Shown one piece after another: positions 16,982-25,989 of a DNA stretch of 64,000 nt. The stretch covers positions 2,170,001 to 2,234,000 of the forward strand of contig NZ_CP038634.1 of the NCBI RefSeq assembly GCF_004768545.1, written 5' to 3'. The position numbers and the translations under genes were made by a program. Source of the stretch: Cupriavidus oxalaticus. Its GTDB lineage: Bacteria > Pseudomonadota > Gammaproteobacteria > Burkholderiales > Burkholderiaceae. The notes under the pieces were generated by a model, which was not told the DNA's origin, ran no database searches, and worked only from the letters and a program-made list of their open reading frames with translations. The stretch's first letter is position 1; the number at the start of each line of letters is the position of its first letter.

Positions 16982-18535
16982 TTAGTTGACGCGGCGCGCC
17001 ACGCCTTGCCAGTAGCGTTCGCGCACGATCTTGCGGGCCAGCTTGCCGCTGGCGTTCTTGGGCAGTTCGGCGACAAAGTCGACCGAACGCGGCGATTTGT
17101 AGTCGGCGATGCGCTCGCGGCAGTGCGCGATCAGCTGCTGCGCGCTGGCCTCGCGGCCCGGGCGCAGCGTGACCACGGCCTTGACGCTCTCGCCCCAGGT
17201 GTCGTCGGGCACGCTGATGACGCAGGCTTCAAGCACGTCGGGGTGCTGGTACAGCGTGGCTTCGACCTCGGTCGGGTACACATTGAAGCCGCCGGAGATG
17301 ATCATGTCCTTCTTGCGGTCGACCAGGTACAGGTAGCCGGCGTCGTCCACGCGTGCCATGTCGCCGGTGTGCAGCCAGCCATCGACGATGGTCTCGGCGG
17401 TCAGCGCGGGCTCGCCCCAGTAGCCCTGGAACACGTCTTCGCCGCGGATCACCAGTTCGCCGATCTCGCCGGCCGCGACCTCGCGGCCATGTTCGTCGAC
17501 CACGCGTACTTCGGTCTCGCCCAGCGCGCGGCCACACGAGGCCAGGCGCTCGGGGTGGTTCGCGATCGCGTCGGCGTGGTCGGCGGTCGACAGGCGCGTG
17601 ACGCCGGAGGTCGATTCGCTGGCGCCATAGCCTTGCGACAGGACCGGGCCAATGCGCTCCCACGCCTCGCGGATACGCGCCGGCGCCATGGGCGCGGCGC
17701 CGTAGGCCAGCGTCTTCAGGCTGGACAGGTCGGCCTGCGCCAGCGAGGGCTCGGCCATCAGCATGTTGATCATCGCCGGCACCATGAACACGTGCGTGAT
17801 GCGCAGCCGCGCCACTTCTGCCAGGAAGTGCGCGGGCTCGAACTTGTCGAACAGCACCAGCGTCGCGCCCAGGTACAGGTAGGGCTGCATCAGCATGCCG
17901 GAGGCGTGCGTGACCGGGCCGATCAGCGCCAGCCGGTCGCCGGGGCGAGCGGGGCGGTCCATGCCGGCCACCATCTTGCGTAGCGCCGCCATGCGGTTGC
18001 CGTAGGTCTGCATCGCCGCCTTGATTCTGCCGGTGGAGCCGGACGAGAAGTGCAGCACCGCGAGATCGCTGGCAGCGGGCGCGATGTCCGGCGGCGTGGT
18101 GCCGGCGTTGGCCAGCAGTGATTCGTAGCCGACATAGCCTGCTGGTGCTTCACCGATGGCGATAAACGTCTCCACGCTGCCAAAACCCGGCGTGGCGCGC
18201 GAGTAGCCGGTGTAGCCGGGGCCGGCGATCAGCACGCGCGGCGTGCAGTTTTCGACCACATCACTGGCTTCCGTGGCGGTAAAGCGCGGATTCAGCGCCG
18301 CCTTGACCAGGCCGGCTTTGTACAGCGCGCACTCCAGTTCCACCAGCTCGGGCCGGTTGCGCGCCTGCACCGCGACGCGGTCGCCGCGCTGCAGCCCGAG
18401 CGCCAGCAGCGCGTTGGCCAGGCGGCTGGAGCGCTCTTCCAGCTGGCGGTAGGTCACCACCTGGTCCTGGTAGAGGATGGCGGGCTGGTCGCCCCAATAG
18501 CGCGCGGCGCGGCGCAGGAAGTACGCGAAACTCAT
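16982..18535 (-). CDS. AMP-dependent acyl-CoA synthetase/ligase
   Basis: A 517-residue ANL-superfamily ligase. The P-loop is HFSSGSTGRIKAA (residues about 162-174), the A5 motif is QGYGASEST, and the hinge region reads TGDMARVDDAGYLYLVDRKKDM. The catalytic Lys near the end is K498 in NASGKLARK. It activates a carboxylic acid with ATP and CoA for the acyl-CoA dehydrogenase next to it. It is the first gene of the minus-strand operon and is divergent from a LysR gene 119 bases away, the usual arrangement for LysR control. Chain length and structure of the acid cannot be told from the sequence. Confidence 0.87.
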   Translation of the reverse strand: MSFAYFLRRAARYWGDQPAILYQDQVVTYRQLEERSSRLANALLALGLQRGDRVAVQARNRPELVELECALYKAGLVKAALNPRFTATEASDVVENCTPRVLIAGPGYTGYSRATPGFGSVETFIAIGEAPAGYVGYESLLANAGTTPPDIAPAASDLAVLHFSSGSTGRIKAAMQTYGNRMAALRKMVAGMDRPARPGDRLALIGPVTHASGMLMQPYLYLGATLVLFDKFEPAHFLAEVARLRITHVFMVPAMINMLMAEPSLAQADLSSLKTLAYGAAPMAPARIREAWERIGPVLSQGYGASESTSGVTRLSTADHADAIANHPERLASCGRALGETEVRVVDEHGREVAAGEIGELVIRGEDVFQGYWGEPALTAETIVDGWLHTGDMARVDDAGYLYLVDRKKDMIISGGFNVYPTEVEATLYQHPDVLEACVISVPDDTWGESVKAVVTLRPGREASAQQLIAHCRERIADYKSPRSVDFVAELPKNASGKLARKIVRERYWQGVARRVN

Positions 18536-18654
18536 GCTGTCTCCGTGATGCGAATGGTGTTGTGCTACGGCTCTGCGCCTAAGTCTGTAAGATGACGCCC
18601 ATCACCACAATGCGGCGCTGGATATAAAGCCATAACCATCAGGAATGTGAGGCA
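18536..18654. promoter_or_regulatory. divergent promoter region between acyl-CoA ligase and lysR-type gene
   Basis: These 119 bases separate the ligase gene (minus) from the LysR gene (plus). LysR regulators typically bind such a shared region to control both directions. A TATAAA-like element occurs at 18622-18627, but I could not single out a convincing T-N11-A palindrome. The assignment rests on layout. Confidence 0.4.
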
Positions 18655-19539
18655 ATGGAGACGCGGGACCTGGAATACATCCTCGCCGTGGCCACGCACG
18701 GCGGCATCGGCAGGGCGGCGGAGGCCCTCGGGATCAGCCAGCCGGCCCTGACCAAGGCGGTGCAGCGGGTGGAGGCGCAGGCCGGGCTGCCACTGTTCGA
18801 GCGGACCGCCAACGGCATGACCGCCACTTACGCCGGCGCGCGTTTCCTGGAGCGGGCGCAGCGCATCCGGCTGGAATACGAGGACGGCATCAAGGAAATG
18901 CTCGGCATCCGCACCGGCGAGCAGGGCGTGCTGCGGGTGGGCTATTCGCCGTCGATTCCGGGCGGCGTGATCCTGGGCGCGTGCCAGCAGCTGATGCGCG
19001 AGCGCCCGGTCGCGCGGCTGCGCTTGCGGCGCCGGCTGGCGCGGGACGTGCTGGACCTGCTGGCCGCGGGCGAGCTCGATCTCGCGGTGGCGCCGGTGCA
19101 GGCGTCAACGGACTTTGCGGTGGAGCCGCTGTTCGACGACCGGCTGGTAGTGGTAGCGGACCAGGGCCACGCGTTGTTGCGCCGGCGCAAGCTGCGGCTG
19201 GCGGACCTGGCCGACCAGGAATGGCTGCTGCCGGAGGGGCATATCACGCTGCGGCAGCAGGTCGACGCCGCCTTCCGCCAGCGCGGCCTGCCGGCGCCGC
19301 AGCCGCGCGTCGAGATCGATTTCGGCAGCCCCTCGCTGTTCGCGCTGATGCAGGGCACGCAGATGCTAAGCATCGCCAACGAGGGCGGCGACGCCATGCA
19401 GCACGGCCTGAGCCCGCTGCCGCTGGAAGTCGAAGAGCTGGACCTGCGCCGGCAAATCGGCGTGCTGACGCGAGGCGGCGCCTATCTGTCGCCGCTGGCG
19501 CAGCGCCTGACGACGCTGCTGCGCGAGCACAGCCGCTGA
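18655..19539 (+). CDS. LysR-family transcriptional regulator
   Basis: A 294-residue LysR regulator. The N-terminal winged helix-turn-helix (METRDLEYILAVATHGGIGRAAEALGIS, with SQPALTKAVQRVE) spans about residues 1-60, followed by a substrate-binding domain from about 90 onward. It probably activates the divergent acyl-CoA ligase operon on sensing a pathway acid or its CoA ester, and may repress itself. It converges with the second Bug gene, 11 bases beyond its stop. The ATG at 18655 follows GTGAGGCA. Confidence 0.87.
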   Translation: METRDLEYILAVATHGGIGRAAEALGISQPALTKAVQRVEAQAGLPLFERTANGMTATYAGARFLERAQRIRLEYEDGIKEMLGIRTGEQGVLRVGYSPSIPGGVILGACQQLMRERPVARLRLRRRLARDVLDLLAAGELDLAVAPVQASTDFAVEPLFDDRLVVVADQGHALLRRRKLRLADLADQEWLLPEGHITLRQQVDAAFRQRGLPAPQPRVEIDFGSPSLFALMQGTQMLSIANEGGDAMQHGLSPLPLEVEELDLRRQIGVLTRGGAYLSPLAQRLTTLLREHSR

Positions 19540-19550
19540 GCGCCCTGAAG

Positions 19551-20540
19551 TCATTGCAGCGGAATCTTGGCCACCGCCGCCAGCCGCTTCCAGCGCACGA
19601 TCTCGTCCTTCTGGTACTGCAGCATTTCCGCCGGCGAAGACAGGATCAGCCTGGTCGACTGGCGCGTGTAGTACTCGCGCACGTCGGGCGCGTTGCCGGC
19701 CTGCGTGAACAGGTCCTGCAGGCGCTTCACCACCGCCGGCGGGGTTTTGGCGGAAATCGCGGCGGCCACCCAGTTGTAGGCCAGGAAATCGGGCAGGCCG
19801 GCCTCGACGATCGACGGCACGTCCGGCAACAGCGGCGAGCGCTGCGGCGCGGTATAGGCCAGCGCCCGGATCTTGCCGCCGCGCACCAGTTCGATCGCGC
19901 CGGTGGCATCGACCACGGCAAAGTCCACGTTGGCCGCCATCACGCCGTTGATCGCATCGCCAGCGCCCTTGTACGGCACCGGCGTGGTCTTGATCCTGGC
20001 CAGCTCGTTGAGCCATTCGCTGTACAGCGTGTACGAGATCGAGCCCGTGCCGTAGTTGAGCGCGCCGGGCCGCTTGCGCGCGTCTTCCAGCAGTTCCGCC
20101 AGCGTGCGGTAGGGGGAACCGGCCGGCACGATGACCACGCACGGCCCGCGCGACAGCAGCGTGATCGGCGCGAAATCCGTCAGCGGGTCATACGGCAGCT
20201 TGCGGAACGTGGCGGCATTGGTCGACAGCGTGGAATTGCTGCCGATGAACACCGTGTAGCCGTCCGCCGGCGCGTTCAGCGCGGTCTGCACGCCGATAAA
20301 GCCGTTGCCGCCGGGCTTGTTCTCGACCACCACGCCCTGTCCGGTCAGCTCGCCGATCTTCCTGGCGAACAGGCGCGCGGTGGTGTCGGTGCCGCTGCCC
20401 GCCGGGAACGGCACGATAAAGCGCATCGCGCGCGAGGGAAAGGCATCGTCGGCAGCAAACGCCGGCAGCGGTGCGATGCCTGCCAGCGCTGCGGCGACGA
20501 GGCCCAGGAAGCGGCGGCGCGAACGGTAAGGCTGTTGCAT
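19551..20540 (-). CDS. Bug/TctC-family periplasmic binding protein
   Basis: A 329-residue Bug receptor, second of two in this region. The signal peptide begins MQQPYRSRRRFLGLVAAALAG, with a twin-arginine-like RRRFLG, and likely ends at PAFAA. Family signatures are RFIVPFPAGSGTDT and NKPGGNGFIGV. A very strong AAAGGAG precedes the ATG at 20540. It lies 61 bases downstream of an acyl-CoA dehydrogenase in the second acyl-CoA module. It should bind a carboxylate in the periplasm; no membrane components are nearby, so it may use a permease encoded elsewhere or act in signalling. Confidence 0.88.
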   Translation of the reverse strand: MQQPYRSRRRFLGLVAAALAGIAPLPAFAADDAFPSRAMRFIVPFPAGSGTDTTARLFARKIGELTGQGVVVENKPGGNGFIGVQTALNAPADGYTVFIGSNSTLSTNAATFRKLPYDPLTDFAPITLLSRGPCVVIVPAGSPYRTLAELLEDARKRPGALNYGTGSISYTLYSEWLNELARIKTTPVPYKGAGDAINGVMAANVDFAVVDATGAIELVRGGKIRALAYTAPQRSPLLPDVPSIVEAGLPDFLAYNWVAAAISAKTPPAVVKRLQDLFTQAGNAPDVREYYTRQSTRLILSSPAEMLQYQKDEIVRWKRLAAVAKIPLQ

Positions 20541-20601
20541 GGTGTCTCCTTTCGGTCGAAAAAGCCCGGCGTGTTCCCGCCGGTGCAAAGTGGTCAGTAG
20601 A

Positions 20602-21768
20602 TCAGCGGCGCAGGCCGAGCAGGTCGCGCGCGATCACCCAGCGGTGCACTTCGCTGGGCCCTTCGTAGATCCGCATCAGCCGGGTCTCGTTGGCCATCTG
20701 CTGCAGCGGCAGCTCCTTGGTCATGCCCATCGCGCCAAAGGTCTGCATCGCCTGGTCGATCACTTCCCACGCCATTTCGGTGGCGAAGACCTTGATCATC
20801 GAGACCTGCGTGCGCGCCTCTTCGCCGGCGTCGATGCGGCTGGCGGCTTCGTAGGTCATCAGGCGGCAGGCGTGGATGCGCGTGGCGGCGTCCGCCACCC
20901 ACCACTGGATCGCCTGGCGCTGTGCCAGCGGCGCGCCGAACGTCTGCCGCTGCGGCGCGTATTCGCAGATCATGTCGAGGGCGCGCTGCGCCCGGCCGAT
21001 GCACCATGCGGCCATCTGCACGCGGCGCGTGGACAGGCGTGCCTGCATCGGCGCAAAGCCCTGGCCTTCGGTGCCAAGCAGCTGCGTGGCGGGGACGCGG
21101 CAGTCTTCCAGAACGACTTCATAGGTGGAATGGCCGCCGATCATCGGGATGCGGCGCTCCACGCGCAGGCCGGGCGTGCCGCGCTCGACGATGAAGGCCG
21201 AAATGCCGCCGCGCGCGCCCGAGGCCTTGTCGGTCACGGCCATCACGATGGTCCAGTCGGCGCGCGCCGCGCGGCTGATCCAGATCTTGCGGCCGTTCAG
21301 CACCCAGTGGTCGCCGTCGCGTTCGGCGCGTGTGGTCATCATGGCCGGGTCGCCGCCGGCGCCGGGCTCGGAAATGGCGATGGCCGATACCGTTTCGCCG
21401 CGCGCATACGGGTCCAGGTAGCGCTCGCGCTGGGCGTCGTTCGCGGTCAGCATCAGCATGCGCAGGTTGGGCGAATCCGGCGGCAGGTCATAGGGCGTGA
21501 TGGTCTTGCCGAGTTCCTCGTTGACGCCGACCATCGCTACCACGGGCAGGTCGGCGCCGCCCATCTCGGCGGGCGCGTCCAGTCCCCACAGGCCCAGCTC
21601 GCGCGACAGGCCATCGAGCCGCGCCTGTTCTTCCGGCAGCAGAGCGTGCTGCCCGCCCCCGGCCTCGCGGGCCAGCACCGCCGGCTCCAGCGGGATTAGC
21701 TGCTCGCGCACAAAGCGCGCGACCAGGTCCTTGAGCATGCGGTGTTCTTCGTCGAGCTGGAAATTCAT
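20602..21768 (-). CDS. acyl-CoA dehydrogenase
   Basis: A 388-residue acyl-CoA dehydrogenase. Middle-domain motif AIAISEPGAGGDPAMM and C-terminal QTFGAPLAQRQAIQWWVAD are clear. The catalytic Glu is retained as E369 in RIYEGPSEVHRW, with the EVH variant typical of the CaiA/ACAD10-11 branch. The ATG at 21768 follows AAGGAGACACGC; the frame extends upstream into the CoA-transferase gene but that part is not protein-like. It should dehydrogenate an acyl-CoA generated by the adjacent CoA-transferase, which ends 13 bases upstream. Confidence 0.87.
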   Translation of the reverse strand: MNFQLDEEHRMLKDLVARFVREQLIPLEPAVLAREAGGGQHALLPEEQARLDGLSRELGLWGLDAPAEMGGADLPVVAMVGVNEELGKTITPYDLPPDSPNLRMLMLTANDAQRERYLDPYARGETVSAIAISEPGAGGDPAMMTTRAERDGDHWVLNGRKIWISRAARADWTIVMAVTDKASGARGGISAFIVERGTPGLRVERRIPMIGGHSTYEVVLEDCRVPATQLLGTEGQGFAPMQARLSTRRVQMAAWCIGRAQRALDMICEYAPQRQTFGAPLAQRQAIQWWVADAATRIHACRLMTYEAASRIDAGEEARTQVSMIKVFATEMAWEVIDQAMQTFGAMGMTKELPLQQMANETRLMRIYEGPSEVHRWVIARDLLGLRR

Positions 21769-21781
21769 GCGTGTCTCCTTG

Positions 21782-22996
21782 TTATTCCTGAGCGCCGGCG
21801 GGTGTGCCGGCATGCGCGGCGGGTAGGGCGATGCCGGCTTCCTGCAAGACCTCGGCGGTGTGTTCGCCCAGTGCCGGCGCATGCCGGCGCAACGACAGCG
21901 GCGTGGCCGAGAAGCGCGCGGCCGGGCGCACTTCGCGCAACGCGCCTTCGGTTGGGTGCTGCGTGGCCTGGAACAGGCCCACGGCTTGCAGGTGCGGATG
22001 GTCGACCAGCGCATCGAGCCCGTAGATCGGCGTGGCGGGGATGTCGAGCGACTCGAACAGCGCCATCCATTCGTCGGTGCTGCGCTCGGGCGTCAGTTCG
22101 GCCAGGTGGCCGTACAGCGCGCGGATATTGGCATTGCGCTGCGCGCGGTCGCCGACTTCGTAGCGGTCGGCAAGATCGTTGCGGCCGACCGCACGGAAGA
22201 AGGCTTGCCAGTGGCGTTCGGTATAGGGCAGCGCGCAGATCCAGCCGTCGCGCGTCGGCGCGGGGCGGCGGCCGCCTTGCAGCAGCCGCGCATAGCCCGC
22301 GCCGGCGGGAGCGGGCTCGAAGGTCAGGCCGCCCAGGTGCTCGGTCATCACGAAGGCGGCCATGGTCTCCAGCATCGGCACTTCGACCGACTGGCCCACG
22401 CCATGGCGCTCGCGGTGCAGCAGCGCGGCCAGCACCGCGTTGGCCAGCGCCAGCCCGGTGGTCTTGTCGGCGATCAGGCTGGGCACGTATTCCGGACGCT
22501 CGCCATTGCCCGCGCCCAGCGCCACGAGTCCGCAGCCGGCCTGGATGATGTCGTCGAAGGCGGGCTTGTCGCGGTGCGGGCCGTCCTGGCCGAAGCCGGT
22601 TGCGACGCAGTACACGATGCGCGGGTTGATGCGGGCGACTGCCTCGTAGCCAAAGCCCAGCCGCTCGATCGCCGCCACGCGCATGTTGTGCACCAGCACG
22701 TCGGCACCGGCGATGAGCGCGCGCAGCGCTTCGGCGCCCTCGGGGGTCTTCAGGTCGAGCACGACCGAGCGCTTGTTGCGGTTCAGCGCCAGGTAGATCG
22801 AACTCATGCCGGCGTGCTGCGACACGCCGTTGGCGCGCATCAGGTCGCCTTCCGGCCCTTCGATCTTGATCACGTCGGCGCCAAAGTCGGCCAGCACCTG
22901 CGTGGCCAGCGGACCGAGCACGACCGCGGTCAGGTCCAGCACGCGGATGCCGTCGAGCGGGCCGGCGGGCGTGGCAGGGGTGTGTTGTCCAGGCAC
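21782..22996 (-). CDS. CaiB/BaiF family III CoA-transferase
   Basis: A 404-residue family III CoA-transferase. The N-terminal GIRVLDLTAVVLGPLATQ, the ADVIKIEGPEGD loop and the central KPAFDDIIQAGCGL (catalytic Asp at 148 or 149) match formyl-CoA/crotonobetainyl-CoA transferases. It would move CoA from a donor acyl-CoA to the acid substrate, replacing an ATP-driven ligase. It lies 10 bases after the enoyl-CoA hydratase gene and 13 before the dehydrogenase, clearly in one operon. In contrast with the paralogue at 13580-14680 it has the transferase-like Asp context rather than the racemase-like one. Confidence 0.87.
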   Translation of the reverse strand: MPGQHTPATPAGPLDGIRVLDLTAVVLGPLATQVLADFGADVIKIEGPEGDLMRANGVSQHAGMSSIYLALNRNKRSVVLDLKTPEGAEALRALIAGADVLVHNMRVAAIERLGFGYEAVARINPRIVYCVATGFGQDGPHRDKPAFDDIIQAGCGLVALGAGNGERPEYVPSLIADKTTGLALANAVLAALLHRERHGVGQSVEVPMLETMAAFVMTEHLGGLTFEPAPAGAGYARLLQGGRRPAPTRDGWICALPYTERHWQAFFRAVGRNDLADRYEVGDRAQRNANIRALYGHLAELTPERSTDEWMALFESLDIPATPIYGLDALVDHPHLQAVGLFQATQHPTEGALREVRPAARFSATPLSLRRHAPALGEHTAEVLQEAGIALPAAHAGTPAGAQE

Positions 22997-23006
22997 GGTT
23001 GGCTCC

Positions 23007-23777
23007 TTAGCGGCGGTGGAACACCGGCGTGCGGCGCTCGGCCATCGCGGCCACGCCTTCGCGGAAATCCTCGCTGCGGAACTGCCCGCGCTGGACGGCC
23101 AGTTCGCGCTGGTTGACCTCGGCGATGCGGTCGGCCAGGCCCTCGCGCAGCGTGGCGCGCGTGGTTTCCACCGCCAGCGGCGCCGAGGCGGCGATTTCCT
23201 GCGCCAGCGCCATGGCGCGGTCGTTGACTTCGGCCTTGGCCACCAGTTCGTCGGCCAGGCCGATGGCGACGGCGTCGGTGCCGGAGATGCGGCGGCCGGT
23301 GTAGAACAGCAGCGCGGCCTGCTGCTCGCCGACCAGCCGCGGCAGCGTCACGCTGAGGCCGAAGCCGGGATGGAAGCCCAGCCGGTTGAAATTGGCGCTG
23401 AAGCGTGCCTCGGCGCAGGTTACGCGGAAGTCGGCCACCAGTGCCAGGCCCAGGCCGGCGCCGACGGCGGCGCCTTCCACCGCGGCGACGATGGGCTTGC
23501 GGTTGCGGTAGAGCTTCATCGCTTGTACATAGAAGCCGGCCGGGTCGTTGGCGATCTCGCCCTGGCCGGCGCCGCTGAAGTCGGCGCCCGCGCAGAAGGC
23601 GCTGACGCCGGAGGCCAGCACGATGGCGCGGCAACTGGCGTCGTCGTCCAGTGCCAGCAGCGTGTCCGCGAGCCGGTGCATCACGTCGGCATCGACAAAA
23701 TTGTGCGGCGGACGGGACAGAACGATGCGGGCGACGTGGCCGTCGCGGCTGAGCTGGATATCGGCGGCGGATGACAT
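23007..23777 (-). CDS. enoyl-CoA hydratase/isomerase family protein
   Basis: A 256-residue crotonase-fold protein. The oxyanion-hole segments are SAFCAGADFSGAG and EGAAVGAGLGLALVADFRV. The two glutamates needed for classical hydration are not obvious: the usual PEIxLG segment reads FNRLGFHPG here, so the reaction may be isomerisation, hydrolysis or another crotonase activity rather than hydration. It is the first gene of the minus-strand operon and is divergent from an IclR regulator 113 bases away. ATG 23777 follows AGAGGAGCG and was chosen over longer open frame. Confidence 0.82.
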   Translation of the reverse strand: MSSAADIQLSRDGHVARIVLSRPPHNFVDADVMHRLADTLLALDDDASCRAIVLASGVSAFCAGADFSGAGQGEIANDPAGFYVQAMKLYRNRKPIVAAVEGAAVGAGLGLALVADFRVTCAEARFSANFNRLGFHPGFGLSVTLPRLVGEQQAALLFYTGRRISGTDAVAIGLADELVAKAEVNDRAMALAQEIAASAPLAVETTRATLREGLADRIAEVNQRELAVQRGQFRSEDFREGVAAMAERRTPVFHRR

Positions 23778-23855
23778 GCGGGGCGCTCCTCTGTGTTGTG
23801 GGCCGGTGCAAGAGCCGGCGGAGCCCACAGTATTCGCGCTGCGGCGCGTCGCCGC

Positions 23856-23881
23856 TATACTCGGATTTCGCTTACTGAAAT
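23856..23881 (+). promoter_or_regulatory. putative promoter -10 and operator upstream of the IclR-type gene
   Basis: A TATACT hexamer lies at 23856-23861, about 30 bases before the ATG at 23891. Just after it is an inverted repeat ATTTC (23865-23869) and GAAAT (23877-23881) with a 7-base spacer. The position suits autorepression by the IclR protein and control of the divergent acyl-CoA operon. The arms are short, so the call is tentative. Confidence 0.35.
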
Positions 23882-23890
23882 TATGCGGAG

Positions 23891-24739
23891 ATGGCCCGGA
23901 CAGCACCCGAAGCCCCCGAAGCGGTGTCGACGCGCCGCGTGACCCACCAGACCGGCCGCTTTACCCGCGATACCGCCGGCAGCCAGTCACTGGAACGGGG
24001 GCTGGTGCTGCTGCGCGCTTTCCGCGTCGGGACCACCAGCCTGACCAATGCGGAACTGGCGGCGCGCACCGGCCTGCCGCGGCCGACCGTCAGCCGGCTG
24101 ACGCGCTCGCTGGTGGACGCCAGCTTCCTGCGCTACGACGTCAACGAACGCGCCTACCGGCTCGCGCCGGTGGTGCTGAGCCTGGCCGATGCCTTCCGCC
24201 ATGCGAACCGCGCCGCGGAAATCGCGCTGCCGCTGATGCGCAAGGTGGCCGAGGCCGACAAGGTCAACGTGGGACTGGCGGTGGGCGACAAGCTCGACAT
24301 GGTGTACCTGGCCTCGATCCGGCATAGCCTGGACAGCGTTTCGCGCACGCGGCGCGTGGTGCCGGGCACGCGCGTGCCGATGGAGCTGACATCGATCGGG
24401 CTGGCATGGCTGGGGGCACAGCCGGACGGCGTGCGCGAGGACATGCTTGAAGGCATCGCGGCGCGGCAGGGCGAGGCCTGGCCGGCCATGCGGGCGCGCG
24501 TGCTGCGGGCGATCGGGCAGTCGCAGCAACGCGGCTTTTGCACCGCCGCCTACCAGCAGGGGCATTTGCTGGCGGTGGGCGCGGCGTTCCGCGGCCCCGA
24601 CCAGCAGCTCTATGGCCTGAACATCAGCTTCCCGTATTCAGCCAGCGAGCGCAGGCGCGACAACGCCCGCTATGCGGCAAAGCTGGCGCGGCTGATGGAC
24701 GATATCCAGTCCGCGTGGCAGCGCGCCGGCGGCGGCTAG
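23891..24739 (+). CDS. IclR-family transcriptional regulator
   Basis: A 282-residue IclR regulator. The winged helix-turn-helix is around residues 34-95 (SLERGLVLLRAFR, TNAELAARTGLPRPTVSRL), followed by the ligand-binding domain to the C-terminus. It is divergent from the enoyl-CoA hydratase operon and most likely controls it in response to a substrate or intermediate. The stop lies only 7 bases from the convergent acyltransferase gene. The N-terminal 30 residues are Ala/Glu/Thr-rich and probably flexible. Confidence 0.87.
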   Translation: MARTAPEAPEAVSTRRVTHQTGRFTRDTAGSQSLERGLVLLRAFRVGTTSLTNAELAARTGLPRPTVSRLTRSLVDASFLRYDVNERAYRLAPVVLSLADAFRHANRAAEIALPLMRKVAEADKVNVGLAVGDKLDMVYLASIRHSLDSVSRTRRVVPGTRVPMELTSIGLAWLGAQPDGVREDMLEGIAARQGEAWPAMRARVLRAIGQSQQRGFCTAAYQQGHLLAVGAAFRGPDQQLYGLNISFPYSASERRRDNARYAAKLARLMDDIQSAWQRAGGG

Positions 24740-24746
24740 CGCCGGC

Positions 24747-25625
24747 TCAGTACACCGGCGCCATGCCGGCGGGCCGGTTCTTGAAACGGCGGTGGACCCA
24801 GTAGTACTGCTCGGGCATGGTCGCGATCTGCTTTTCCAGGAAGGCATTCATGCGGCGCGAATCCTCCTCCACGGAGCCGGACGGAAAGCCCTCCAGCGGG
24901 TCGAACACGCGCAGGCGATAGCCGCGGTAGTCGGGCAGCACTTCGGTAGTGAACGGGACCACGCGCGCGCCCGTCATGCTGGCCAGCCGCGAGGCCGACG
25001 TCAGCGTGCAGGCCGGCACGCCAAAGAACGGTACGAACACCGAATCGGTCAGGCCGAAGTCCATGTCAGCCGCCAGCATCACCGGGCAGCCGGCACGCAG
25101 CGTGCGCACCACCTGCTTGCCGCTGCCGCTGCGCGGAATCATCTCGGCGCCAAAGCGCCCGCGCTGCGCGCGCGCGATCTCTTCCAGCATCGGGCTCGAC
25201 ATCCTGGTGTACAGCGATGCGACCGGGTGGCGGATCGAATAGAACATGCAGCCGGCTTCGATGCCGACGAAGTGGAAACCCAGGAAGATGGTCGGTTGCC
25301 CGGTGCAGGTGGCCAGGTCGATGCGGCTGTCCAGTTCGATCAGCTTGTCCAGCTGCTGCGCATCGCCGAACCATTGCACGCCGCGCTCCAGGTAGCTGCG
25401 CATGACATGGCCGAAATGACGCCGTGCCAGCCGATGCCGGGCGGCTTCATCCATGTCCGGGAAACACAGCGCCAGGTTGGTCAGCACGATCCGGCGCCGG
25501 CGGCTGGGGATCTGGTACAGCAGCTTGCCGATGCCGTCTCCCAGGCGCGCGGTCACGCCGTAAGGCAGCGCGGCAAAGAATTTGAAGACAGCGACGACAA
25601 GTGCGGCCCGGAGCCGATGGGTCAT
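24747..25625 (-). CDS. LpxL/HtrB-type lysophospholipid or lipid A acyltransferase
   Basis: A 292-residue member of the LpxL/LpxM (LABLAT) family. An N-terminal hydrophobic segment (RAALVVAVFKFFAALPYGV) anchors it in the inner membrane. The catalytic HX4E motif is H118-E123 in FLGFHFVGIEAG, and FVPFFGVPACT and the C-terminal YYWVHRRFKNRP are family signatures. Such enzymes add a secondary acyl chain to lipid A or acylate ornithine lipids and related products. It stands alone, converging with the IclR gene. The ATG at 25625 was chosen because the anchor begins there; upstream in-frame residues are Arg/Ala/Pro-rich shadow. Confidence 0.83.
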   Translation of the reverse strand: MTHRLRAALVVAVFKFFAALPYGVTARLGDGIGKLLYQIPSRRRRIVLTNLALCFPDMDEAARHRLARRHFGHVMRSYLERGVQWFGDAQQLDKLIELDSRIDLATCTGQPTIFLGFHFVGIEAGCMFYSIRHPVASLYTRMSSPMLEEIARAQRGRFGAEMIPRSGSGKQVVRTLRAGCPVMLAADMDFGLTDSVFVPFFGVPACTLTSASRLASMTGARVVPFTTEVLPDYRGYRLRVFDPLEGFPSGSVEEDSRRMNAFLEKQIATMPEQYYWVHRRFKNRPAGMAPVY

Positions 25626-25989
25626 GAGGATCCTGTGGAGCGATGGCGGCAGCGCGGCGTTCCGGCGCGCGGCTGCACAGCGATGATTGGGCGCCACGGC
25701 AGGTGGCGGACGAGGGCGGGCGGGGCGCGCGCGGTCGGCAAGAGCGAAGGCTGGCGGCCCGGCACGTCGATTGGGCAACGCCTGGCGCGCACGGTGTGCG
25801 CGCCGGAAATGTCGGAACGGGGACAAAGGCGCACAGTTGCGCTGGCCCGGTGCGAAGGGCGCACTGTAGCACGTTGCGCCAAGCTGGCTTGTACCGAGGT
25901 GTTACAACGTCGACAAAGTGTCCGCCACGCACCGGTGGCGGGGCATAGTCTTGGCGGCTGCGTTGTCGCACCGCTGAAGCGCTGCGCCC
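25626..25989. other. 364-base stretch without a supported gene
   Basis: No frame here shows a plausible start, ribosome-binding site and protein-like composition together. It holds the upstream region of the acyltransferase gene and ends at the stop of a small gene on the same strand. I see no strong hairpin or repeat. Confidence 0.5.

Noticed and set aside
15147..16985. 612-codon plus-strand frame across the Bug and acyl-CoA dehydrogenase genes
   Set aside because: Shadow of conserved minus-strand genes; composition rich in Arg, His and Ala.
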